Assembly (NCBI GenBank): GCA_964443275.1
Contig: CAYUCE010000012.1
Coordinates: forward strand, 1 to 43,628
Source: CAYUCE01 sp964443275
GTDB lineage: Bacteria; Bipolaricaulota; Bipolaricaulia; CAYUCE01
Direction: 5' to 3'
DNA length: 43,628 nt
Part shown: in pieces, positions 1-7,957 of the stretch
Layout of the letters: each line of letters starts with the position of its first letter
Position numbering within the stretch: the first letter of the stretch is position 1
The notes under the pieces: generated by a model
What the model was told of the DNA's origin: nothing
Databases searched by the model: none
Seen by the model: only the letters and a program-made list of their open reading frames with translations
Translations under genes and position numbers: made by a program

Positions 1-224
1 ATGTATAAATATACGTGCTTTGTTTACCTTTGTTCATCGAAGGCAAGCGCGTCACCCAGACAAAACGCATGAGAAAGTACCGTAAAGATAAATATGCGGA
101 GAAAATTTTCGATAACATACCAGAGGGGAGTTTTACGCAAAAGTACACCTATATAAGATGTGATCTTGGGTTTTACAGAAGAACTGCGGCAGAATAACAT
201 TATGTCACCAGGAAAGGATCTGCC

Positions 225-671
225 ATGGACTACGAAAAATATAAGAAAGAATGTAAACGTATAAGAAAAGAAAATAAAAAACTGATTTCTGGTTTTGAAA
301 CTTGGCTCTCTGCCAAGGGTCTATCAGAGAAAACGATCGATAAACACACTTCAAACGTAGATTTCTATGTAAATGAGTTTCTGTTGAATGAAGAACCTAT
401 CGAAGCCAAGGACGGAGCTGGAAGAATAAATATGTTTTTAGGATATTGGTTTATCAGAAAGGCAATGTGGGCGAGCAAGACCGCAATTAAGGAAAATGCC
501 GCAAGCCTGAAAAAGTTTTACCAGTATTTATACCAAGGTGAGAAGGTATCTAAAGAAGCTTTTTCTACCTTGAAAGAATCCATAAAAGAAAATAAGCCGG
601 AATGGCTTGCAACTATGGACAGATATAATGATCCAGATATTGAAGACATGGAAGAAGTATGGGGAATTTGA
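225..671 (+). CDS. Orphan SAM-like (integrase N-terminal type) domain protein
   Basis: A 148-residue protein with a lysine-rich, helical N-terminus followed by a segment resembling the SAM-like core-binding domain of tyrosine recombinases (about residues 20-120: KGLSEKTIDKHTSNVDFYVN, then FLGYWFIRKAMWAS and AASLKKFYQYLYQ). No catalytic recombinase domain (R...HxxR...Y) follows, and the acidic end (DIEDMEEVWGI) looks like a natural C-terminus. I recall free-standing proteins of this type from other anaerobes, usually annotated as hypothetical or recombinase-like; this is memory, not a search. The start is set by an AGGAAAGGA ribosome site 7-8 bases before the ATG. It may bind DNA without cutting it. 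The function is unknown and no partner gene is adjacent. Confidence 0.7.
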   Translation: MDYEKYKKECKRIRKENKKLISGFETWLSAKGLSEKTIDKHTSNVDFYVNEFLLNEEPIEAKDGAGRINMFLGYWFIRKAMWASKTAIKENAASLKKFYQYLYQGEKVSKEAFSTLKESIKENKPEWLATMDRYNDPDIEDMEEVWGI

Positions 672-749
672 CGTATCCAATTACTTCGCCTGACTGGAAA
701 TTCGCTTACGCTCATTCACAGCAGGTGAGTTTAATTTTTAGGCATCGCA

Positions 750-1205
750 TAAAGTCTTTCCGGGGGCACTTTCTACCATTTAATCTTGAATTCAAATTCC
801 CTTTTTGTCCAATATGGATAGTTTTGGATTACCCTTGCCTCAAATAGCTGCATCTTTGATAGCCTTCTTCGTTATCGCACATAGAAAATAGCTTTTATCA
901 GTGGAATTGCTCGTTTGAAAAAATCCAGGTAATGACCAGTTTAGTAAGCTTAGGATTTGTGGATGCTAACATCTCTAAGTGAGCTGTGAAAGCGATATTT
1001 TTATCGGAGATGAGAGGAGATTATAGAGAGGCAGGAGGGCCTGAGGGGAAAAACCTTGCAAAAAAGGAAGAAAATCAACAAAATGGAAGAGGCTGTTTTA
1101 GCGTGAATAGACAAACAGCATATTTTTAAACGTCCAAAATATTAAAACTTTCCCCGAAATGGCATTTTATTTTTCAAGTTAAGATACCAATCCGGTTATA
1201 ATGCC
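750..1205. repeat. Diverged long intergenic repeat, copy 1
   Basis: This fills most of the gene-free stretch 672-1243. It aligns over about 430 bases with 2085-2520, clearest from 775 to 1115. Blocks such as TTGATAGCCTTCT, TAGAAAATAGCT, TTTGTGGATGCT, GATATTTTTATC and CTTGCAAAAA are shared in the same order. Most mismatches in the best blocks are transitions. No frame is open through both copies. It could be a dispersed non-coding repeat, a structured RNA or a decayed element. It ends at the promoter region of the SDR gene. Confidence 0.75.
1173..1202 (+). promoter_or_regulatory. Putative promoter of the SDR gene
   Basis: A perfect TATAAT lies at 1197-1202, with a poor -35 (TTCAAG, 18-bp spacer) at 1173-1178. 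An AGGAGGG ribosome site follows just before the ATG at 1244. The -10 falls in the part of the repeat shared with copy 2, where the matching bases have drifted to TTATGA. Confidence 0.4.
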
Positions 1206-1243
1206 ACAAGAAGCTGATACTTAACAATCTACAGGAGGGAAAA

Positions 1244-2056
1244 ATGAATTCCGGGCTTAAAGGAAAAGTAGCGTTGATTACCGGCGCTTCCGGAGGTATT
1301 GGAAACGCTTGCGCCAGGGTTTTCGCTAACGAAGGAGCCAAGCTGGCCCTTCACGGAAATCAGAACATGAATAAAGTTGAAAAGCTGGATCAGAAATTGA
1401 CAGTTGAAACGCTCCCGGTTCAGGCTGACCTCACCAAGGAAGAAGAGGTTAAAGCACTATTTAAGCAGGCCTACCGATACTTTGAACAATTGGATGTTTT
1501 GGTAGCAAACGCCGGAATTTGGCCAAAAGAGGAATTACTCATCCACCGGATGAGTCTCGAGCGCTGGAACCGAACTATCAACACCGATCAGACCTCAGTT
1601 TTCCTATGTGCCCGGGAATTCTTCAAAATACTGAAAAGAACCAAACCTGAATCGGCTTCTCTAATTATAGTAGGCTCAACTGCTGCTGTATTTGGAGAGG
1701 AAGGACACGCCGATTACGCCGCAGCCAAAGCTGCCATTACCTATGGGTTAACTCGCTCATTAAAAAACGAAATCGTCAGACTAGTGCCGCGTGGCCGGGT
1801 TAATGCCGTATGTCCAGGATGGACAAAAACCGAGATGACAGAGGCTGAGTTAGAGAACAAAGATATGGTGACCCGGCTGATTCAAACCAGACCGATAAAA
1901 AGAGTCGGCCGACCAGAGGAAATCGCAAAGGCCATAGTCTTTTTAGCTTCTGACAAGCTGTCCGGACATATCACCGGGGAGATCTTGACCGTCGCCGGCG
2001 GCATGGAAGGGAGGGTGTTATACGAAGGAGAAGAAATAGATCATAACGATATTTAA
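1244..2056 (+). CDS. SDR-family oxidoreductase (FabG-like)
   Basis: A 270-residue classical short-chain dehydrogenase/reductase, presumably cytosolic and NAD(P)H-dependent. The Rossmann glycine motif TGASGGIG is at residues 13-20, NAG at 89-91, and the catalytic Ser145, Tyr158 and Lys162 (YAAAK) are all present. The C-terminal GGM motif near the cofactor pocket is also kept. The length is slightly above the usual 245-255 because of an acidic tail. An AGGAGGG site seven bases upstream fixes the start. It resembles FabG (3-oxoacyl-ACP reductase), but this family covers many substrates and no fatty-acid genes are nearby. It stands alone between two copies of a long non-coding repeat. Confidence 0.85.
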   Translation: MNSGLKGKVALITGASGGIGNACARVFANEGAKLALHGNQNMNKVEKLDQKLTVETLPVQADLTKEEEVKALFKQAYRYFEQLDVLVANAGIWPKEELLIHRMSLERWNRTINTDQTSVFLCAREFFKILKRTKPESASLIIVGSTAAVFGEEGHADYAAAKAAITYGLTRSLKNEIVRLVPRGRVNAVCPGWTKTEMTEAELENKDMVTRLIQTRPIKRVGRPEEIAKAIVFLASDKLSGHITGEILTVAGGMEGRVLYEGEEIDHNDI

Positions 2057-2084
2057 TTTAAATCAAGCTAAACCCTTACGAATA

Positions 2085-2520
2085 CTTTGCATGCTTGCGG
2101 GGTCTCGACCATGAATCTTGAATCCAAATTCTTTTTATCCAATATAGACAGTTTTAGACTACCCCTCCTTAAACAGTCGTATTTTTGATAGCCTTCTCCG
2201 TTATCGCATATAGAAAATAGCTCCTATCAGTAGAATTTCCCTGTTTTTAAAAAATCCATGTAATAGCTAATCCGGTAAGCTCAGGGTTTGTGGATGCTAT
2301 AAGCTTTTGTGAAAAGTCAAAAGGATATTTTTATCAAAGATAAAGAGATTATTGAGAAGTACAAGTAGCTCGCAGGAGAGGCCCAAGGAGAAAACTTGCA
2401 AAAAGGTGTGTAAATCAACAGAATGAAAGGATTGTTCTGGCCTGAGTGAATACTTACATTTTCACTAAAACGGCAAATCTTTTTAAGAATAGTGGATTTT
2501 TCGAACCTGATTATGAAATA
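2085..2520. repeat. Diverged long intergenic repeat, copy 2
   Basis: This occupies almost all of the gene-free stretch 2057-2539 and is a direct repeat of 750-1205. Within 2185-2240 it matches copy 1 at about nine of ten positions, and the differences are C/T or A/G changes. The short arms GATAG and CTATC pair in this copy, while copy 1 has a G-U-compatible change at the same place. It ends immediately before the EamA gene. Confidence 0.75.
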
Positions 2521-2539
2521 TGAGTGGGGTTAACTCCCT

Positions 2540-3430
2540 ATGATCACCGGAATTTTGCTTACCTTTGGAACAGCATTGATTGATGCCATTGGTTTCGTTT
2601 CTTTAAAACGCGGGTTAGAAACTGTTGACTACAAAGTATTTATTATATTGAGCCTCTTGATAGGAGTAGCCTTGTCAGGGCTATTACTGTGGATAGTAGG
2701 TCCGGGGATGTCTGGACTATCGTTTAGTAAAATATGGCCATTTCTCATTACCGGCAGTTTCGGTGGAGGGTTGCTGGCTCGAATATCCATGACCATGGCC
2801 ACTCACCAAATTGGCGCCTCGGTCAGCCATGCTGTACTTTCCGTAAGCCCTTTAATTACAGCCTTGATCGGTGTCTTTTTCTTAGGTGAGTTAGTTACTT
2901 TACAATTAGGCTTGGGGGGAACCATCGTAATAGGTGGAGCAGCTCTTCTCTCCTATCTTTCCTATTCAAATAAACCTAGTTATCCAAATAAAGAAAGGCA
3001 CCGGCCTCTATTGGGATTAGGCTTTGCTTTTTATGCCACAGTACTGGTGGGAATTCAACCGGTACTTCAAAAGCTTGGGTTGGAGCTGGGAGTTAAACCG
3101 CTTCAAGGAGTTTTGATCAGGTTCGGAACTGCTTTAGTACTTTACGTGGCATATTTGGCGATAACCCGTCCTGAACTTAATATAACAGATGGGGACCAAA
3201 CTGGATATTTTTTTCTAGCCGGTATAGCTTGGGGTCTCTTTCCTCTTTTGTCTCTATTTGCATTAACTTATATTCCAGCAACCGTTTTTTCAATTCTAAT
3301 CCGGGTGGGACCACTGTTTACGGCCATCTTTAGTTACTATTTTTTAAAGGGAATTGAAGAAATGAACCTAAAAATAGGGCTGGGTGCCTTTATTACTGTT
3401 ATTGGTGCGGTGGTTGTATTAACTGCTTGA
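2540..3430 (+). CDS. EamA/DMT-family membrane transporter
   Basis: A 296-residue, very hydrophobic protein with about ten predicted transmembrane helices in two five-helix halves (roughly 1-145 and 158-296), the usual two-EamA arrangement of the drug/metabolite transporter superfamily. A basic, proline-containing loop (SYSNKPSYPNKERHRP) separates the halves. Members export or import amino acids, sugars or other small molecules, and the substrate cannot be read from the sequence. The ribosome site is poor (GAGTGGGG about ten bases upstream). It converges on the end of the histidine operon with only 55 bases between and no clear terminator. Confidence 0.85.
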   Translation: MITGILLTFGTALIDAIGFVSLKRGLETVDYKVFIILSLLIGVALSGLLLWIVGPGMSGLSFSKIWPFLITGSFGGGLLARISMTMATHQIGASVSHAVLSVSPLITALIGVFFLGELVTLQLGLGGTIVIGGAALLSYLSYSNKPSYPNKERHRPLLGLGFAFYATVLVGIQPVLQKLGLELGVKPLQGVLIRFGTALVLYVAYLAITRPELNITDGDQTGYFFLAGIAWGLFPLLSLFALTYIPATVFSILIRVGPLFTAIFSYYFLKGIEEMNLKIGLGAFITVIGAVVVLTA

Positions 3431-3485
3431 GTTTATGAACTTGGGCCTGCAAATGCCATATTTGAACCAGAGGGAAAATTTTAAA

Positions 3486-4097
3486 TTAAGCCCCCTCTCT
3501 TCGTCTTTTTAGTTCATCTAAGGCTGCATCAAGTTTTAAGTCCTGGCTGAAAAGAAGTACCATCAGATGATAGATTAGATCAGCCGATTCATAAACTAAG
3601 TCCTCTTTATTTTTTGCCAATATCACCTCGGCTGCTTCCTCACAAATCTTCTTTCTTAAAAGGTCCTGATCGGCCAGGAGCTGGTTAGTATAGGAACCAC
3701 CTTGGGGATTTTTTGACCTTCTTTCAAATACCTCTTGTAATGCTTCAAATATTCCTTGGCTGAATGAGTTGTCGGAAAAACAACTATAACTGCCGGTGTG
3801 ACAGGCCACTCCTTTCTGTTTTACTCGGGCCAAAATTGTGTCTCCATCACAATCCAGATACAGCCCTTTTAGCTCTTGGATGTTTCCCGAAGTCTCTCCC
3901 TTCTTCCACAGCTTGTTTCTGGATCGGCTCCAGTAATGCATTAAGCCGGTGTGGATGGTCTTTTGCAATGCTTCTTCGTTCATCCAGGCCACCATCAGTA
4001 CGTTGTTATCCCACACATTTTGGGCTACGGCGGGTACTAGATCGTCCTGGTTCCAATTTATTTTATTTGGGTCGAAATGTAGGTTATCAATACTCAA
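3486..4097 (-). CDS. hisIE: Bifunctional phosphoribosyl-AMP cyclohydrolase / phosphoribosyl-ATP pyrophosphatase
   Basis: A 203-residue fusion carrying out steps two and three of histidine synthesis. Residues about 1-110 are HisI: WMNEEAL, HYWSRSRNKLWKKGE, the metal-binding DCDGDT and the cysteine-containing CHTGSYSCF are present. Residues about 115-203 are HisE, an all-helical MazG-like pyrophosphatase with the metal-binding KKICEEAAEVILA and ESADLIYHLMVLL motifs. It is the last gene of the operon and overlaps hisF by four bases (ATGA), so translation is probably coupled. Confidence 0.96.
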   Translation of the reverse strand: MSIDNLHFDPNKINWNQDDLVPAVAQNVWDNNVLMVAWMNEEALQKTIHTGLMHYWSRSRNKLWKKGETSGNIQELKGLYLDCDGDTILARVKQKGVACHTGSYSCFSDNSFSQGIFEALQEVFERRSKNPQGGSYTNQLLADQDLLRKKICEEAAEVILAKNKEDLVYESADLIYHLMVLLFSQDLKLDAALDELKRRREGA

Positions 4098-4852
4098 TAT
4101 CTTACCTCCACTCCTCTCTCTTTTAGTTTTCTTTTGACTTCATTTACCTCATAGGTGCCGTAATGAAAAATAGAAGCTGCCAGCGCAGCGTCGGCTTTGC
4201 CTTCGGTCAAAACCCGATAGATATGATCGATACTTCCACACCCCCCGGAGGCGATGACCGGAATATTTACATTTTCCGATATCCGGGCGGTAAGCTCGAG
4301 ATCATAGCCGTCTTGGGTGCCGTCGGCGTCCATACTGGTAAGCAGAATTTCTCCCGCTCCCAGTTCTTCTACCTGTTTTGCCCAGTTTAGGGCTTTCAGT
4401 GCGGTGGGTTTTGAACCGCCGTGAGTGTAGACGATCCAATGGTCGTTTTCCCGCTTTGCATCGATAGCTACCACCATGCACTGGCTGCCAAATTGCTTGG
4501 CTCCTTTGGCTACTACGGTCGGTTTTTTTACTGCCGCTGTATTTATGGATACCTTATCCGCACCGGAGTCCAAAGCTTTTCTGATATTCTCTAAATTTCT
4601 TATCCCACCGCCGATGGTCAGGGGGATAAACAGATTTTGGGCTGTTTGCTTTATGGTGTTATACATGGTCTCTCGGCCTTCTCTGGAAGCGGAGATATCC
4701 AAAAAGACCAGCTCATCTGCTCCCTGCTTTTCGTAGGCAACTGCTAGCTTTACCGGATTCCCAACCTCGGTTAGGTCCTGAAATTTGATCCCTTTAACTA
4801 CCTTGCCTGCATCCACGTCCAGACAAGGAATTATTCTCTTGGCCACACTCAT
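4094..4852 (-). CDS. hisF: Imidazole glycerol phosphate synthase, cyclase subunit
   Basis: The (beta/alpha)8-barrel cyclase that, with HisH, converts PRFAR to IGP and AICAR using ammonia from glutamine. The N-terminal catalytic aspartate is in IPCLDVDAGKVVKGIKF and the second in VAIDAKREN. Phosphate-binding glycines are in IGGGIRN and IASGGCGS. I start at the ATG at 4852 (MSVAKRIIPCLDV), which matches the usual HisF start. An ATG four codons earlier (4864) is also possible, and neither has a strong ribosome site. It lies 12-24 bases after hisB depending on the start. Confidence 0.95.
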   Translation of the reverse strand: MSVAKRIIPCLDVDAGKVVKGIKFQDLTEVGNPVKLAVAYEKQGADELVFLDISASREGRETMYNTIKQTAQNLFIPLTIGGGIRNLENIRKALDSGADKVSINTAAVKKPTVVAKGAKQFGSQCMVVAIDAKRENDHWIVYTHGGSKPTALKALNWAKQVEELGAGEILLTSMDADGTQDGYDLELTARISENVNIPVIASGGCGSIDHIYRVLTEGKADAALAASIFHYGTYEVNEVKRKLKERGVEVRY

Positions 4853-4876
4853 TGTTTTAAGCATCAGTTTTTTAGG

Positions 4877-5410
4877 CTAGATGCTCCATTCCACCTCCCC
4901 TTTTGTGCTTTGAAATTCGGATGCCTCTTGTGCCGCTTCTAGTAGGGAAAGCCCCAGCGCCTTAAAACAAGCTTCTATCTGGTGGTGCTTGTCCTCTCCT
5001 CTTAGAACTTTCACGTGAAGGGTAAGTTTAGCCTCCAAAGCAAAGGATCGAAGATGATGCATATACATCCGGTCCGGCAGCTCAATTTCTGCAAAGGGGC
5101 GATCAATTAAATCAAGGGATACCAAAACCAGGGCATCATCCATGGGTACTATGGCACTTCCTAACCTTCGGATTGGTTTATTTTTTACGTTTTCTCTGAC
5201 TGCTCTTCCCATGCAAATCCCCACATCTTCTATTAAATGGTGTCCTTCTCCTTCGGCTTTTATAGTTAGATTAAAACGGCTGTATTTGGCCAGGGTCTCA
5301 CACATGTGGTTTAAAAAGGAATCTTCAGTCTCAATTTTGTATTGGCCGGACCCATTTATATCCAAGTCCAGGGCTATTTTGGTTTCACCGGTTTTTCTTT
5401 TTATTTCCAT
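4877..5410 (-). CDS. hisB: Imidazoleglycerol-phosphate dehydratase (monofunctional)
   Basis: A 177-residue Mn-dependent dehydratase that makes imidazole-acetol phosphate. Both metal motifs are present: HHLIED in the first half and DKHHQIEACFKA in the second. The segment usually reading GIPFLDHM is altered to EDSFLNHM, so the family's Asp is Asn and the glycine is lost. RRLGSAIVPMDDAL is normal. No histidinol-phosphatase domain is fused. An AAAGGAGG ribosome site fixes the ATG. A 99-base gap separates it from hisA, whereas the genes before hisA nearly touch. Its position between hisA and hisF is unusual, since hisB normally follows hisC. Confidence 0.93.
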   Translation of the reverse strand: MEIKRKTGETKIALDLDINGSGQYKIETEDSFLNHMCETLAKYSRFNLTIKAEGEGHHLIEDVGICMGRAVRENVKNKPIRRLGSAIVPMDDALVLVSLDLIDRPFAEIELPDRMYMHHLRSFALEAKLTLHVKVLRGEDKHHQIEACFKALGLSLLEAAQEASEFQSTKGEVEWSI

Positions 5411-5509
5411 CGATAACTCCTCCTTTGAGATTAATATAACCAGGTACTGGGGGTTGTAGACCAGTTTTCACTCTATCATAATGCCATATCTAAAAACGCT
5501 GGACCTTTT

Positions 5510-6220
5510 TCAAAGAAAATTCTTTATGGATGGAATCCTTAGTTTCTTTGAATAAAGAGCAGTTCCTATCACTATTCCATCTGCTTTCAGCTCATTTATT
5601 ATTCTTATATCTTCCAGGCTGCTGATACCACCCGATGCAATTACCGGTGTATCGAGCCTATCGGTTAGATCTTTAATAGGCTCCGTTTTAATACCACCCT
5701 CCCGGCCTTCAACCTCCACGTTGGTGTAAAGGAAAGAAGCCAGGCCTATGTGGTCCACTTCTTTTGCCAGTTCAAGTATATTTAAGCTGGTATTCTTCTT
5801 CCAGCCATGGGTTACTATATCGTAGCCGCGGGCATCTATGGCCAGTACTATCTGGTCTGGATACCGCTTGGTCATATCTAGAAGCCACTTTCGATCCTCT
5901 ATTCCTCTTGTTCCCACGATTATCCTATCCGCACCCACGTTTAACAAATTAGCCATTTTTTTGGAATTTCTAATCCCCCCTCCTACCTGGATGGGTATCC
6001 TAATATTGCCGATTATTTCTTTTACTAATTCGCAATTATCTCCTTTTCCCAAACTGGCGTTTAAATCGATGATGTGCAAGAAATCTGCTCCCTCTTGTTG
6101 CCAGTGCTGGGCCGCTTGTAAGGGGGATCCGTAGAACTTTTCCGTTCCTAACTTCCCACCTTTAAGCTGAGCACACTTTCCGTTCAAGATATCAACCGCT
6201 GCATATATGGATAGGCTCAT
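5510..6220 (-). CDS. hisA: ProFAR isomerase (HisA)
   Basis: A 236-residue (beta/alpha)8-barrel enzyme that isomerises ProFAR to PRFAR. Catalytic aspartates lie in AAVDILNGKCAQLKGG near the N-terminus and in LAIDARGYD in the middle. The phosphate-binding glycines VGGGIR and IASGGISS are intact. It is homologous to HisF but keeps the HisA-type KGG segment. The start overlaps the hisH stop by four bases. The C-terminus (SKKLRIPSIKNFL) is ordinary for the family. Confidence 0.95.
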   Translation of the reverse strand: MSLSIYAAVDILNGKCAQLKGGKLGTEKFYGSPLQAAQHWQQEGADFLHIIDLNASLGKGDNCELVKEIIGNIRIPIQVGGGIRNSKKMANLLNVGADRIIVGTRGIEDRKWLLDMTKRYPDQIVLAIDARGYDIVTHGWKKNTSLNILELAKEVDHIGLASFLYTNVEVEGREGGIKTEPIKDLTDRLDTPVIASGGISSLEDIRIINELKADGIVIGTALYSKKLRIPSIKNFL

Positions 6221-6843
6221 TTTGGTTGCCCTTTTGCAATCTGCAAAAAATTATTTAAAAATTTAAGCCCGGCCTGGCTGCTCTTTTCGGGATGAAATTG
6301 TGTCCCGTAGATCAATCCCTTATTTATTACTGAAGCAAATTTCCGACCATAATAGGTAAATCCTAGTTGGTCACCGGCATCCACCTGAGCTATATAGGAG
6401 TGGGCAAAATAGAACCACTCATCCTGTCCAATTCCTTTGAAGATCTCATCCTGCTGATAATGCACCCGGTTCCAACCCATATGGGGAATCTTCAAATTAT
6501 CACCTGCGGGTAGCTTCTCTACCTTTCCTTCAATCAAACCCAGCCCTTTGTGTTCACCGGATTCCACACTTTCTTCAAACAGAAGCTGCATCCCCAGGCA
6601 AATTCCCAAAAGAGGTTTAGTTTTAGTAAGCTCTGCAAATTTTTCTCGGTAGGGGAAAAGTTTGGCCATTACTGGCCCGAAAGCCCCCACCCCGGGAAAT
6701 ATCAGACAATCAGCTTCATTTAGTCTCCTAAGATCTTTTTGGATGGTTACCTGGGTTCCAAAGCGGCCTACCGCCTTAGCCAGGCTGTGTAAGTTTCCCA
6801 CTCCGTAGTCCAAAATAGTTACTTTTAAGTCCCTTTTTCCCAT
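6217..6843 (-). CDS. hisH: Imidazole glycerol phosphate synthase, glutamine amidotransferase subunit
   Basis: A 208-residue class I glutamine amidotransferase that supplies ammonia to HisF. The catalytic cysteine is in GICLGMQLLFEES (about residue 81), and the His/Glu pair is in TQFHPEKSS near the C-terminus. The oxyanion segment FPGVGAFGP is also present. Starting with ATG at 6843, it directly abuts the hisC stop and overlaps hisA by four bases, so hisC-H-A are probably coupled. Confidence 0.96.
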   Translation of the reverse strand: MGKRDLKVTILDYGVGNLHSLAKAVGRFGTQVTIQKDLRRLNEADCLIFPGVGAFGPVMAKLFPYREKFAELTKTKPLLGICLGMQLLFEESVESGEHKGLGLIEGKVEKLPAGDNLKIPHMGWNRVHYQQDEIFKGIGQDEWFYFAHSYIAQVDAGDQLGFTYYGRKFASVINKGLIYGTQFHPEKSSQAGLKFLNNFLQIAKGQPK

Positions 6844-7947
6844 CTAATCCCCCAAGATCTTGCCCATTTTTTCTATTATCATTTCATTCATGGCCCGGGT
6901 ACCCACAGTGATTCGCACATGCCCAGCCAATTGAGGATAGTGGGAGACGTCTTTTATAAATACGCCCTCCTTCCTAAGCAGCTTGACCAGCTTGGTACTT
7001 TTTATGGGAGGCTTGGCCAGCAAGAAATTGGCATCTGAAGGATAAGTCTTAAACCCTAAGCTCTCAAGCTTCGTGGCCAACCGGGGTCTTTCCTGGACAA
7101 CCATATCTTTGTACTGATTAACAAAGTCCGGGCAGTTCTTTAAAGCGTTTACTGCCAGGTATTCGGAAAGTGTATTGAGATTATAAGGGGATTTTATGGG
7201 CATGAGTTTTTCGATTAGCTTTTTATTTGCTATCAGATAACCGGTTCTAATTCCGGCCAATCCCCATGCTTTGGAAAAAGTCCGACTGATCATCAGATTG
7301 GGATATTGATCTAAATACCGGATAAAGCTTTGATCGGAAAATTCAGCGTAAGCTTCGTCAATTAAGACCAGCCTCTTTTTTTCGATAATCTCCATTATTT
7401 TTTCTGTCTCAAAGCAGTTGCCGGTGGGGTTATTTGGGGAGCAGATAATGGTAACTTTGGCTTCTTGATTTAGTATCGATTTCAGATCCAGCTTGAAGTC
7501 ATCCAAAAGCGGTATGGGGCAAGGTTCTCCCATATTGATCTTTATATAGGGCGGATACATACTAAAGGATGGAGTGGGATATAAGACCCTGTCACCCGGG
7601 TTGATAAAAGCTCTTAAAATGATATTCAAAGTCTCGTTTGATCCGTTACCTACGATAATTTGACCCGGATCCAGATCATAAAAATCTGCCAGTCCAACCC
7701 GTAAGTTACGGGAGGAGGGACTGGGATAGAGGTTTAGGTTTTTGAATCCTTCACTTAGGGTGGCTAAATCAATATCTTGTGATGAGTCATCTGTTTCCCC
7801 CCCCAGCAGCTTACCGATACAATTAGCTGCCGGATTTGTTCCCAGTGGTGAGGTGTTTAGATTGAGCAAAATACCTTCTTCAAGTTCACCGTAGGTAGGT
7901 GCTTCTAAGCCTTTTATGGACTCTCTTAAAAGCTTTTCGTAGTTCAT
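6844..7947 (-). CDS. hisC: Histidinol-phosphate aminotransferase
   Basis: A fold-type I PLP aminotransferase of 367 residues from the ATG at 7947. The PLP-binding lysine is in SRTFSKAWGLAGIRTGY (about residue 226). PLP-contacting motifs are GNGSNE, SPNNPTGN and LIDEAYAEF. An upstream in-frame ATG at 8016 would add 23 residues overlapping hisD. I prefer 7947 because MNYEKLLRESIKGLEAPTYG matches the normal family start and it falls ten bases after the hisD stop. The reaction moves the amino group of glutamate to imidazole-acetol phosphate. Confidence 0.94.
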   Translation of the reverse strand: MNYEKLLRESIKGLEAPTYGELEEGILLNLNTSPLGTNPAANCIGKLLGGETDDSSQDIDLATLSEGFKNLNLYPSPSSRNLRVGLADFYDLDPGQIIVGNGSNETLNIILRAFINPGDRVLYPTPSFSMYPPYIKINMGEPCPIPLLDDFKLDLKSILNQEAKVTIICSPNNPTGNCFETEKIMEIIEKKRLVLIDEAYAEFSDQSFIRYLDQYPNLMISRTFSKAWGLAGIRTGYLIANKKLIEKLMPIKSPYNLNTLSEYLAVNALKNCPDFVNQYKDMVVQERPRLATKLESLGFKTYPSDANFLLAKPPIKSTKLVKLLRKEGVFIKDVSHYPQLAGHVRITVGTRAMNEMIIEKMGKILGD

Positions 7948-7957
7948 TTTCTCATTT

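Noticed and set aside
15..197. Open frame of 60 codons at the left edge
   Set aside because: No ribosome site, no recognisable domain and basic low-information composition. It may be part of something cut by the window edge, but cannot be supported.
659..847. Open frame of 62 codons after the integrase-like gene
   Set aside because: It overlaps the end of that gene and runs into the non-coding repeat; the frame is not kept in the second repeat copy.
775..1115. Repeat copy 1 read on the minus strand as a decayed protein gene
   Set aside because: A short frame is similar in both copies (about 35 codons) but is interrupted by a stop in copy 1 and not extended on either side; too weak to call a pseudogene.
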